Of a DNA stretch of 64,000 nucleotides, positions 37,221 to 47,625 are shown in pieces. Source of the stretch: Protula sp. h YS-2021 (Eukaryota; Annelida; Polychaeta; Sabellida; Serpulidae); the NCBI GenBank assembly GCA_949752745.1, contig OX457026.1, positions 25,023,561-25,087,560 on the forward strand, in the 5' to 3' direction. The position numbers and the translations under genes are program-made. Below the pieces are notes generated by a model. It saw only the letters and a list, made by a program, of their open reading frames with translations, made no database searches and was not told where the DNA came from. Numbering within the stretch: position 1 is the first letter of the stretch; each line of letters opens with the position of its first letter.

Positions 37221-38392
37221 TATCGAAAAAGTTACGCCACGCACTAATGAAAATGTGTACTTAACATAGTCACAACAACGTAATTGGGCGTCAGAAAGCA
37301 TCACTCATGAGCGCCAATATCATTTAAATTATAAGAGAATATGTTTGTACCAACAATCATGAAATAAAAATAACGAAAACCACACTCGCATTTGGACTGA
37401 TTCGAAAACCACCCCTTAACCTTAAGTTTGCACTCACTTTGAGGCTCGTTCCACCAGTGATACAGGCAGCTGGATGGCTTTTCGGATAAGTCCACCAGTT
37501 TGTGCATTGTGAGGAATTACCTTTGAAACAACACGGCAATATGTGAATAAATCAAAAGCCAATGTTTCCGTGCTTGTCATCACACAGAACAGTCTTTTTG
37601 TACTCTAGTTTACAGACAACACCCTTTCTTTAATGTCAGTGAGATTTCGTGGACTCATCTACAACATATTTCGCGTGTCAAAAGCTAATTCTGTAATCAA
37701 GTCCAACAGAGGTAGCTCATCAGCGTTTGTCGTGGTAGTCTTACTTTTGGGGGCACCTGATTAGTTGTTGTCTCTTTGATGTCAAAATATTGATAAACAC
37801 AGGCTTTCGGTTCAATGTTTATTTAATATCAAGGAATGTGCTTTAATGGGTTGAAAAATATAAGATAACAGGCACTTTTTTGTTTCTGTTTGATATATAT
37901 AATATTGATATATTTAAATTGATGCTGAAATTTTTAAATGAAGGACAAATTCTTACAGCAACATATTTGGTAGAGCACTGTGCAATTTTGAAAATGTTTA
38001 AAGCCTCTTTCACAAAAAGTATTTCTTCATATTTTCATTGCAGAAGACATTCGTTAACCAACAAAATATACATATTATAATACAAAAAAAAACACTTTTT
38101 ATTATTTCAATGCTAGTTTTTATGCAGACTTTGTTTTTAATTTTTCCGACAAATTTGAAACAAAAACTTTTTTTACTCACGCTTGAATAATCTTTGTTAG
38201 TTTACCGCTTTACCATGTAAAATATGTCCAACAAACGTAAACCATGTGGAAACCACATGTTATAATATTCGGCATGGATTTCAAATACCCAATATTATAC
38301 ATAAATGTATGTCTTTGATTACCGTTGAAAAATAAACTGCATTCTAAAAATTTACCCTAGCTGCTACTATTGTAATATGTGAGCTAGCTTCC
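37221..38392. other. GPCR 3' flank
   Basis: No separate gene was seen. The part nearest 38392 is the probable 3' UTR of the GPCR on the minus strand. Confidence 0.45.
38098..38103 (-). promoter_or_regulatory. candidate polyadenylation signal of the GPCR gene
   Basis: AATAAA on the minus strand about 290 nt beyond the GPCR stop codon. Confidence 0.45.
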
Positions 38393-39179
38393 TTATGTTT
38401 GTTTTACTTCATGGCTCTGTTCACATGGAATATTGCTTCCAGTAATAGTTCCGTTTCCGGTTCTATTTAATCCTTGCAGTTGTTGAACAAAACGCCTGGA
38501 TACTGGATATGAGTACTCAGTACTTTTATCTATCGCACTTCTCGAGGTTATTGAAGATTTGAGGCTACGGCAACTTAAAAACCGCCTGTCGTCCGACTTT
38601 CGATAATAACAGAAAAGTTTTTTATAGCCAAGGCGGACTTCTTTACAGCGCAAAGTATAAATAACAGCGTCGCATATACAGTTCACAAGGAGAAGATTGA
38701 CCAGGTATTTATCGGCAGATGCTAGGATGTAGCGTAGCTTGTTATCGACCTCTATAAACCCATTTCTTACGAGTATCAGCATGGTGATTTGGAACAGGCA
38801 GGTAGGTAGCCAACAAACAATAAAGGAACCAAGTATTAACAATGTGGTCACCAGAGCTCGTCCATTTTTCTTCTCATCTTTTCTTTTGGTCTGTTTGGGG
38901 CAGCGTTCCCCTGGTAACTTATGCCTGTTGACTTTCAAACAAATACGAACGTAGATAAAAAGCATGACGAAAAAACACACGAATGCTATAGCAAGTACTG
39001 AATACTCCTCCTGATACTTGGATAACCAAATAATCTCGCAGTAATTATAGTTGTTTGGCATGCCGGAAGTGTACGCAAGAACGGGAGTGAGGAAGTCGGA
39101 GAATCCGCATAGAAAGGCTATGGTCCACAGGCAGACGATCATTATTCGCGCCCTTCCCTTTCCTAGCAGTTTATGGTAC
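38393..39179 (-). CDS. GPCR exon 2 (TM4 to C-terminus)
   Basis: The acceptor is TGTGTTCACAG|GTACC at 39180/39179, preceded by a T-rich tract. The exon encodes the rest of Arg169 to residue 430 and ends with TAA. The open frame upstream to an ATG at 39208 lies in the intron and should not be taken as the start. Confidence 0.88.
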
Positions 39180-42100
39180 CTGTGAACACATTTAGAAAAA
39201 CTAAGCATGATGTTCGATAAGTAGCAAAATGCATTTTAACTGTAACGGTCACTAACAATTCCATGGAATACTCCAGTTACACTCCACTTGTAAATAATTT
39301 AAAACAATGGAATAAGAATTGATTAATACGGCCGTCTCAAACGGAAAATTGACTAGTCATTTGCTTAAAATGACGCTATCGCTACCTTGAAAGATCCCTC
39401 CATGTTTTTGAAATTATGGAATTCATTGAATTTCCATGGATAAACCTTAATTACAGACATAGGGAAAAATAAGTTAAACCTTTTAAGAGGAAACAGTTGT
39501 AGCTACAGTCTTTTACAACTTCAAACTTGTCTGGAGGATATTAGTTAGTAATTCGAGATAAAAGGATCGAAACAGTTTTCCGTGATTTATCCTTTGATCA
39601 ATGCCTAATAGGTTTTTTTTGCTTGGAAAGCCTTTGTGTCATTTTATATGCGCAGCTTGACAGAACGAAAATAGAAGATGAAAAGAAAGGGAGTGCCTGG
39701 AAGCGCAGTGTAAGAGAGCTGTCACAATTGCTGTTGTTTAACACAAAGCAAAACTTTCAAATCAACACAGCACCAGAAACGATAGGTATTATAGATAGTT
39801 GTTCTTTTGAATGTTAAAAGCCAGGTTTTTCTGACACTGTTGCATACAGTACGAGTGCCCAGTCCCGAGACTGAGGATGTTACACTTGAAGTATTTTGCT
39901 ATCGTTTCATTAGAACTGTAGACAGTGACCTAAGCGCTTTACCAAGATCAAACCAGTTGATCTTATGTCCGTTAAAATCAATGCATTTTTTATTTTAATT
40001 TCTTTTTTTCAGACCTTCCTTTTTATCTGAAAATAATTTAACCCGCTGTGAACATGTCCCTACTCAAGCAAACAGAACGACTTATTGCACACAAAGTCGC
40101 CGGTATAAGACCCCGCGAGAATGGCATCGTGACATAACGCCTCGCGAAACAAAGTTTCACGACAATGGCATCACGTCTTGACGTCTAGCGGCACAAGGCC
40201 CTACGACATCGGCCTCGCGACTTAACACCTCGCGACACAAGACCCCACGACAATGTCTTCGAGACACATCACCTCAAAATGTAATGTCCCACGAAACGCC
40301 TCAACACTGGAAAAAAAAACTTTTAAAAGAAAGCCTCAAATAAGCGACCCGACTCATTTTTAGTTTTTTAGTCACCGTTTTAAATAAGACTCTTTATACC
40401 GGATACTATGCTTCACTAAGCAATACTGCTGAGAATCTGAAGTATATCCTTTCTTTCACCAGCAATATCACTACACAGGAGGGGCATTTGCTTATTTTTG
40501 TAATTAGAAAAAAACCGGTTAAAGATAGATCATAATTAAACTCCTTTAAAACCTCAGAAAACGTGAAAGTTATGGGTCTACATTCGGTGACTAGTGTAAG
40601 AAAAAAATCCTATCCTCGCCATCCCATACAACAATTAACTTATTTTGATTATAATTTACCAAGATGTTTTCTCTAAATTTGGCCTTTGCGAAATGTTTAG
40701 TCCCTAATTTCATTTTGAGGTCAGGTGTTAAATCGCAAGGCGTTCTGTCGTGAAGTGTTAAGACGGGAGGCGATCGGTAGCGTAGCATCCTGTCGAGGGA
40801 TGTTAAAATGGTAGGCGTTCTATCGGGAGGTGCTCTGATGAGAGGTGTTAATGCGGGAGGCGTTCTGTTGCGAGGCGTTCTGTTGACAAGTGTTAAGAGG
40901 CGTTCAGTTGTCGATTCGACACACAATTTCTTGCTCAGTGAATGGGGTATAAAATGGAAAGATAAACTAACACACGTGAAAATTCGCCAAGACTTAAAAA
41001 CGTTCAGATTTTGTTCTTAGGTTTTTAAAAAGTACTCTTTTCTAGGACATCCACTAGTTATGATACATTTTGTGAAGGTTCGATTCTGTTTAACTTTATA
41101 TATCAAGAAAGTGCCTTTTTAAATCTCACACACACCCGCCTTCGCCTTCAGCGGTGATGAGCAGGAATCGATGCCGTGGCTAGATCGATCGACTGTTGGA
41201 CGTCAAGAGTTTATGTATCATTTTCTTACACAAACCACTTAATTATGATCAATTACAACTCTTTTGTGTGAAGTTATAGACTTTAGATTGTTCTTTGCAT
41301 TAAAAAAAAACATGACTTGCTGTATAAAATATTACACTGTGGAGTAAATGGCTTGATACCAGTTTTCAGTTTAATATCGATATCTTTGATGGTTTTATTG
41401 TTTCGCCTCCTTAGCCCTTCCACCGCCTTCTACGCTCCCATACGCCCCCTTACATAGTCAAACCGCCTCCTTGCTACCCCCCCCCCCGCCTCCCTACTAT
41501 CCCTCCTGCTTCCCTCCTCTTCGCGTATTTACTTCACCCACCATCTTACTACCCCCGCCTGCTTCCTCCCCCCCCCCCTCCGTGTCCTTACTTTTCCACA
41601 CATCCTTATCCCCTAGCCCCCTCCCTCCCATTGGGAATTTGCAGGATACATACTGGGGTGGGGAAGGGGTGGGGGATGGGATGGCGTTCACAACGGAAAA
41701 ATGTCGATATTTGGACTGATGGCTGTCACTGAGACATTGATTTGACGTCATTCACGAGCGCTTATTTAGAGATTTTGAGCGACGCTGTATGCCTCAGTGT
41801 TTTTCTTCAGAGTGATATATTAATTTTCATCTTATTCGATGTTGACGCATTTTCGACTACTTGTCAAAATAAGTCTGCAAATTTTACGGGTAACTGTGGC
41901 ATATGTTTTAGAATTATACACTTCGTCTTGTTTATGGTGTGCAAAAATGATATCATAATCCAGCAAACCTCATGGAATAACCTGTAGATTTATTGCTTTA
42001 TTCTGAAACTGATACGGCAGGAAATGCATTTCATCATTTTCCGTCGATGTGTAATAATCTTAAGTTAAAACAAATGACTGTAATCTATGCTTGTAACTTT

Positions 42101-43414
42101 ATGCAAACGGGTTTGAGCATTTATTGCAACCAAAAAAAAAAATTGAAATCACAACTGTTGTAATTTCTGTTATTCTCTTTCGTATTAGCCCCGTCTTCAT
42201 CAAAGACCACAAATCCCTTTTAACTTGAGAGTACTTAAAGGCCTACACTAATTTAAAATACATAAAAACGTTAATAGCTTTTTTCACCACAGGGGGGGGG
42301 GGGAGTTGGGGGTTGGGGGATTAATTTAGGAATACTCTATGCTGTGGTCAACTACGAAATGAACAAGACGGAAACTCCATTTTGTTTCGAGTCCCTGACA
42401 CTTCAACATTTATCTTGAGTAATGGCAATTAGCATATACAGTAAAACCTACCTACACCGGACAACGGGGGGACTGGCCGATTTTGTCCGGTATATAGAGG
42501 TGTCCGGTATTTCAGGGGTCATGTAAACCAATGGGGAAAAACGGGACTGAGAATTCTTGTCCGGTATTGGCACTTCTCCGGTATTTCAGGGTTTGTCCAG
42601 AATGATGTTTTACTGTATATATTCTACATCTAATTTAAAGGTTTTCTTTGACTAATTTTTTTACATTTAAAATTTAAACATTACACATATTTTTTCGAGT
42701 TAGAGATATGTCATTATAAAATTCGGTATTTCTAATTAACTTAAATTAAGAAATTTCTTATTCTTTCTAAATATAAGTTTACGAATAAGCTTGAATTGCA
42801 GATATATCTAAATAGGATGGACATGTTTGAAAATGGAAGGCAAAGATCTTATTTCTGGTATAACTTTGATGGCTTGAAATGTTAAAGAAACAGAAAAAAT
42901 AATGGCACAAATGGAAAGGTGGCACAATGGCATCGTTCTATTGAATAAAATAAAAATAAAAGAAGGTTAATATGTTTATTTGTTTTGACTGTTGGTTTTT
43001 ACGAGAAACGGCTTCTCCAAACCTGTTGTATCTGCAGCATTGCTATGAGGATCTGAAATGAGCGTATCTGAGGATTTTGCAAACAACAATAGCTTGTCCA
43101 AACATCTGCGATTCATTCCAAAGACACTGCTATTACGGAATAATATTGGGTTGTTCTGTGTAATTGTTTTGGACTTTTTTCATTTAGAACCTGCTTCTCT
43201 TCCCTAGAATTTACACGGAAATAAAAGACGCCATCCCGAAAAGATAACTGTGTTAAATAATTTTCCTTCCGACCCCTTCCCCCCACAAAAAAGAAGATAA
43301 GTGCAAATACAATGATGATGATGATAATGGTGATGATGATGGTGATGATGAAAATGATGATGACGGTGATGATGACGGTGATGATGACAGTGATGATGAT
43401 GATGGTGATGATGG

Positions 43415-43493
<79 letters not shown>

Positions 43494-44013
43494 CTGGGTG
43501 TGTATACCTGAGTGGCTTCGTGATGGCTGTGTAATGGTCTACGCTCATTCCCATCAGATTCAAGAGAGAAATGTTCAGAGAAGTCGTATTCAGCGCTTTA
43601 ATCAGCACAAAAGCACATCTGGACTTAATCCGCGCCCACTCGGATCCGGACCCGGCTAAAATACTCGGGTTGAGTACTTTATTGGCGATATACAGCACTA
43701 CACTGATCCCTATTAAAGCGTCCGAGACCGCCAGGCTGACTATAAGGCGGTAGTGAGTGTTAAGGCGACTTCGTATCTGACACAAGGCTATTACTGATAA
43801 CAAGTTAAAAGTGATTCCGACAAAAGCTAAAACAAGGGCGATAATAGGGGCTGGTTGAAGGAGATAGATGCGAACACGGTAGTTAATGTCAAAAAGCAGC
43901 TCGTTGAAGTGCGGTGGTGACGGAATACTTCCGTTAAAGTTGACAGTCATGTTTGTATTGCTGATTTCAGTCACATAATCCATTGAGAAATTTATAGCCA
44001 TTTTCTTGTTCAT
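38393..44013 (-). CDS. class A (rhodopsin-like) G protein-coupled receptor, two exons
   Basis: Exon 1 (44013-43508) and exon 2 (39179-38393) join as CTC-AG|G-TAC across a phase-2 GT-AG intron to give 430 residues and a seven-helix plan. TM1 lies near 53-79 with the conserved Asn at 70. TM2 has LAVSD at 94-98. Cys133 at the start of TM3 and Cys216 in loop 2 could form the usual disulfide. TM3 ends in DHY (159-161) where DRY is usual. TM6 has CWLP at 291-294. TM7 ends in DAVIY (339-343) in place of NPxxY. The N-terminus has N-glycosylation sequons (NMT, NGS). An 85-residue Ser/Arg-rich tail follows TM7. The start ATG is preceded four codons upstream by an in-frame TAA. The ligand is unknown. 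Lack of NP in TM7 and a short N-terminus recall amine or melanocortin/adenosine-type relatives, but this is weak inference. Confidence 0.9.
40080..40915. repeat. fold-back repeat in the GPCR intron
   Basis: The left arm (40090-40290) is a degenerate series of short units such as CGCGACTTAACACCTCGCGACA. The right arm (40715-40915) holds the inverse kind (GGTGTTAA, GAGGCGTTCTGT). The 430-bp spacer between them is AT-rich. Units are about 20 bp and irregular. No coding signal was seen. Confidence 0.6.
41404..41640. repeat. pyrimidine-rich tract
   Basis: About 235 bp are almost all C/T on the plus strand with recurring CCTCC/CTACC blocks and runs of C. The opposite strand is purine-rich. Confidence 0.85.
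42439..42615. mobile_element. 177-bp pogo/Tigger-like MITE
   Basis: The ends are CAGTAAAACC and GTTTTACTG, flanked by TA (42437-42438 and 42616-42617). Inside, TGTCCGGTAT-type motifs recur on both halves. Ends starting CAGT with TA duplication are typical of pogo-group elements. It is too short to encode anything. Confidence 0.78.
43311..43490. repeat. (GAT)n microsatellite
   Basis: It is interrupted up to about 43418 and nearly pure after that. It begins 17 bp beyond the GPCR exon 1 donor, on the intron side. Confidence 0.97.
43508..44013 (-). CDS. GPCR exon 1 (N-terminus to end of TM3)
   Basis: This exon has 506 coding bases and encodes residues 1-168 plus two bases of Arg169. The donor is CTCAG|GTATAC at 43508/43507. 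Without splicing, the frame runs 12 bases further into the (CAT)n tract and gains a long polyhistidine stretch. Confidence 0.88.
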
Positions 44014-45780
44014 GCTGCAGTTTTACCTTTTTAACATAAATATGCGTTTTTCATTTCTTTACAAGAACTTAAAACCACAGTTTTTTATTCTTCTTTACTC
44101 ATGATTGGTATTTTAAGTATTTTTTCTTTGTAAAACAAGATTTTATACGAAATACGTATATTTCCATCTGAAAGGTATCAATTAATAATCCACTTAATAT
44201 CACTTATATATCCTTTTGTCAGTAAGAATTGTTTATTTCATGATGCAAATATATTTAATGTCTATCTATAACAAGCACACACTGCAATTAATTTCTTTTT
44301 TTTTTCTTGATTTATCCAACCTGTTACTTTGATCAGGTTTGAGCTGTGCGAAGATGTGGCACTCCTTTAGTAAGGTTGCTGTGGGCTTTTCCTTTCCTTT
44401 TGTTTTATTCCTCTCTCGAATGGACTATCCAGGTCATCACGAATACAACATTTCCAACATGAAAAGCCTTTTATTTATGAATATCACAGAAAAATTCACC
44501 GTTGTGTTGATTTACATGTTTTTAATTTAGTTAAGTACATCAAAAAGAAACTACACATGTCGCAATAGCGTGTGGCTCTCCACCTCTTACCTGTGTGTGT
44601 TTATCCCGAGCTGGTTTACGGCAATGAGGGAGGGACCGCTTGTGACAGACCCATTTACCGCTGTCGTTCCTGACACGATTCTGCGAATGTTTACACGAGT
44701 GTCAACACGTAAAAAGATGGTCTTTTTGTTTTTGTTCTGTGAATTGTTTTTTTTTTTTTTCATTTCAATCATGGATGTGTGTCCAAATATATGCCCTCTC
44801 TGATCGGGCAGTGACTGTTGTTAATTATTGTTCTGACTGTTCAAAAAGCAAGACAGGAACTTAACACCTGTTAATTAATCTTAACCACAGACAAATGCTG
44901 CGCCCTTGCATATGCTTCAAGAAATCTGTGTAATAATAAATTTGATGAACTCCCAGAGGAATTAGTTTAATGACTAAAAATTCATATTCTAAATTTCGAT
45001 TTATCATTTAATTGCCCTACTTAAATTGTAAAGTGAAATTACGAAACTGAAAAAAATTGAAGTTCAAACAATAATTATTAAAAAAACATGATCACTAATA
45101 CACTACTGAAGTGGAATGAAGCAGTTAAAATTATTTGCTATTATTTGCTTTTTTTCAAGAATGTTTTGAAAAATTAAATATGTTTTATGTGAGTTTAAAT
45201 AAAAACATGTATTTTTGCGGAATCGTAATCCTTTGCAGTATTCTGCAACCAAACAAAGAAATTATACTTTGGAATTATTTACCCTACATTTAATTTCATT
45301 GAGCATTATTTGTTTATTTATTGATGTTATTGGTAAAGTTATTCCAGTGTTGTTCTTGTGAAAGCTTACACCATGTAACGTCACGTCATGTAATAGCACA
45401 CTTGAATTCCCGTCCCTGCGTGGCTCCACGAGATGAGACGAGACATTTGCTATCCAACACAGTTTCTATTTGCTAAGATTTTTGATGTGCACATTAGAGT
45501 TAACATTCTTTTATCTTTTTGCACCGAACAAATGTCACTTTTTTTTGTCATATACCAAATTGAAAGTCAATGCGGGAGATTTGTTGTAGATATGTCAACT
45601 TCATTTCATGAACATTGGGTTGAAAGATTCTTTTATTCACTCATTTACTTTATCTTTTCATGGGGATGTGTATTGAATTCAGTTCATTACTTGCACTAAC
45701 TCTTCCTCAAAGCGATATAAAATGAACAGGTCGTATCTTCCCTGCAAACATTCAAAGTCGATCAAATGTTGATTTGAGCT
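44014..45780. other. GPCR 5' flank and unassigned DNA
   Basis: No further exon of the receptor was found. A T14 run lies near 44748. Otherwise the sequence is AT-rich without recognisable features. Confidence 0.45.
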
Positions 45781-45789
45781 TTTGACGTA

Positions 45790-46210
45790 GACCCAAATTG
45801 AAACATAGATCAACGTCTAATCAAATTCTTTGAGAAAACGTTGAATAGAGACGTTAGATAAGCAACGTTTTTTAGACATGCAATCAAAACCCAACTTTCA
45901 ACGTCTTTGGTGTAACAGTTGTTAGACGTCGGAAAATAGATGCAGGGTTACAGCCGAACAACAACTTCTTTATGTTATCGCTCACCGGAAATGGACGCCA
46001 TGACCGTCGCTTCGAAAATAGACCAAAATGAAGACGTAAAATATGGAAATTTCAAGAGCGCTGCAAGTGTTTTCCCACCTACTTTTAAAAAAAAATTGTG
46101 ATTGACTTCATATATATCCTGTGTTACCAGGATCACCCACGGGTGGGGATACTTTTCAGTAGTGGTGACACACGGCACCTTGTCATTGTCACTGTCGGAC
46201 TCCAGTTGAT
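45790..46210. repeat. dispersed repeat, copy B (related to 21.7-22.1 kb)
   Basis: Repeated AACGTC/GACGTT motifs at 45790-45935 are followed at 45990-46210 by a block sharing several short landmarks with 21740-21890. Divergence is high and the edges are unclear. Confidence 0.55.
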
Positions 46211-46458
46211 GACTACTGGATTCCATGCAATTGCACGCCAGTACTGGCAGTTGCTTGCAGATATGTTCACCGAGAGAAAGCTCAGATTTAAAGAGAAATG
46301 CTTTCCCTGACGTTTATGAGATTGCAACGCAATTCAAGTAAGGCAAACGGTAACAAAAACCCTCGGTTTCTAGCTCCTAAAGGTCACCGAAACCTTGCCA
46401 TTAAGGAAAAGTCGCTTTTAAATGTACTCCTGCTTATTTTGATATTAAAACAGAGTGA

Positions 46459-46533
<75 letters not shown>

Positions 46534-46626
46534 AATCATCATCATCATCATAATCATCATCATCATCATCATCATGTCATCATCGTCATCATCATCACGA
46601 TCACCATCATCACCACCACCACCACC

Positions 46627-46691
<65 letters not shown>

Positions 46692-46716
46692 TACCACCAT
46701 CATCAACATCACCACT

Positions 46717-46760
<44 letters not shown>

Positions 46761-46809
46761 AATCATCATCATCTCATCATCATCATCATCATCATCATCA
46801 TCACCATCA

Positions 46810-46847
<38 letters not shown>

Positions 46848-46855
46848 TTTATTAC

Positions 46856-46889
<34 letters not shown>

Positions 46890-46890
46890 T
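46459..46890. repeat. compound (ATC)n-(ATT)n microsatellite
   Basis: About 350 bp of ATC/ACC-type triplets are followed from about 46811 by about 80 bp of ATT. The polyIle, polySer, polyMet and polyAsn frames it generates are artefacts. Confidence 0.97.
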
Positions 46891-46959
46891 GAAACTTGGT
46901 AAAGATAATATATGCCTGAAAACATTTCAGATAACTAGACAGAATTTCGTCGTTTTGGC

Positions 46960-47625
46960 CCAATGGGTTCAAAATTATCAAAAATTCGTTCTACCTCTAA
47001 TAGTTTTCGAGACAGTAGTCAACTACTGTTCTTTGACCTTGACCGTGACCGAGAAGGTCAAAATCGGATCAGAATCGATCGCTCCATCTCTAACTTTTGC
47101 CGCGATAATAGTCAGTTTTCGGTTTTTGACCATGACTGTGACCGAGAAGGTCAAGGTTACCGAAGTACCTCTTATATAACATTGTTTAGGCCGAATGGTC
47201 GAAAGTGAGCTGTAAATCGCTCTATTTCTTACCGTTTACGAGATAGGTCGGCCTATTGTTAACGGCACATGAGGCCATGTGACCTTTGACCTTGATCCTC
47301 AAGGTCAAGATTTAGAATGTAAGGTTACCCCCTACTGAGTACGTTTGATATGTTTAAAGTGGGATTTAAGCACTTTTTATGGACACTTTTAGTGATTAAT
47401 AGGCATTTTGAAAAATATTTTGACCTTATTTTGACCTTGACCTCAAAGGTGAAGGTCAAAAATATTTGTGGTTTCACCGAAACCAGATGGTTGTCTGTAA
47501 GTGTGCCACATATACTCGTAAAGCTCCGCTGACTCAAAACGCTAGGAGGAGTTTTCTAGAAATCACGTTATGGGAAAAATAGCTTTGACTTCAATTTAAC
47601 CTTGACCTTCACCTTTGGGGTAAAA
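46960..47625. repeat. TGACCTTGACC-rich repeat
   Basis: Two diverged blocks of about 120 bp (from about 46995 and about 47105) each carry a TGACC...TGACCGAGAAGGTCAA inverted pair. Further TGACCTTGA/TCAAGGTCA copies occur near 47280-47310, 47421-47460 and 47600-47615. It looks like a transposon or satellite-derived repeat. The motif happens to equal nuclear-receptor half-sites. Confidence 0.65.

Noticed and set aside
39180..39208. ATG at 39208 as start of a separate short receptor
   Set aside because: It lies in the intron just upstream of a good acceptor, and exon 1 supplies TM1-TM3 in phase.
46298..46981. PolyIle, polySer, polyMet and polyAsn frames
   Set aside because: Artefacts of the ATC/ATT microsatellite.
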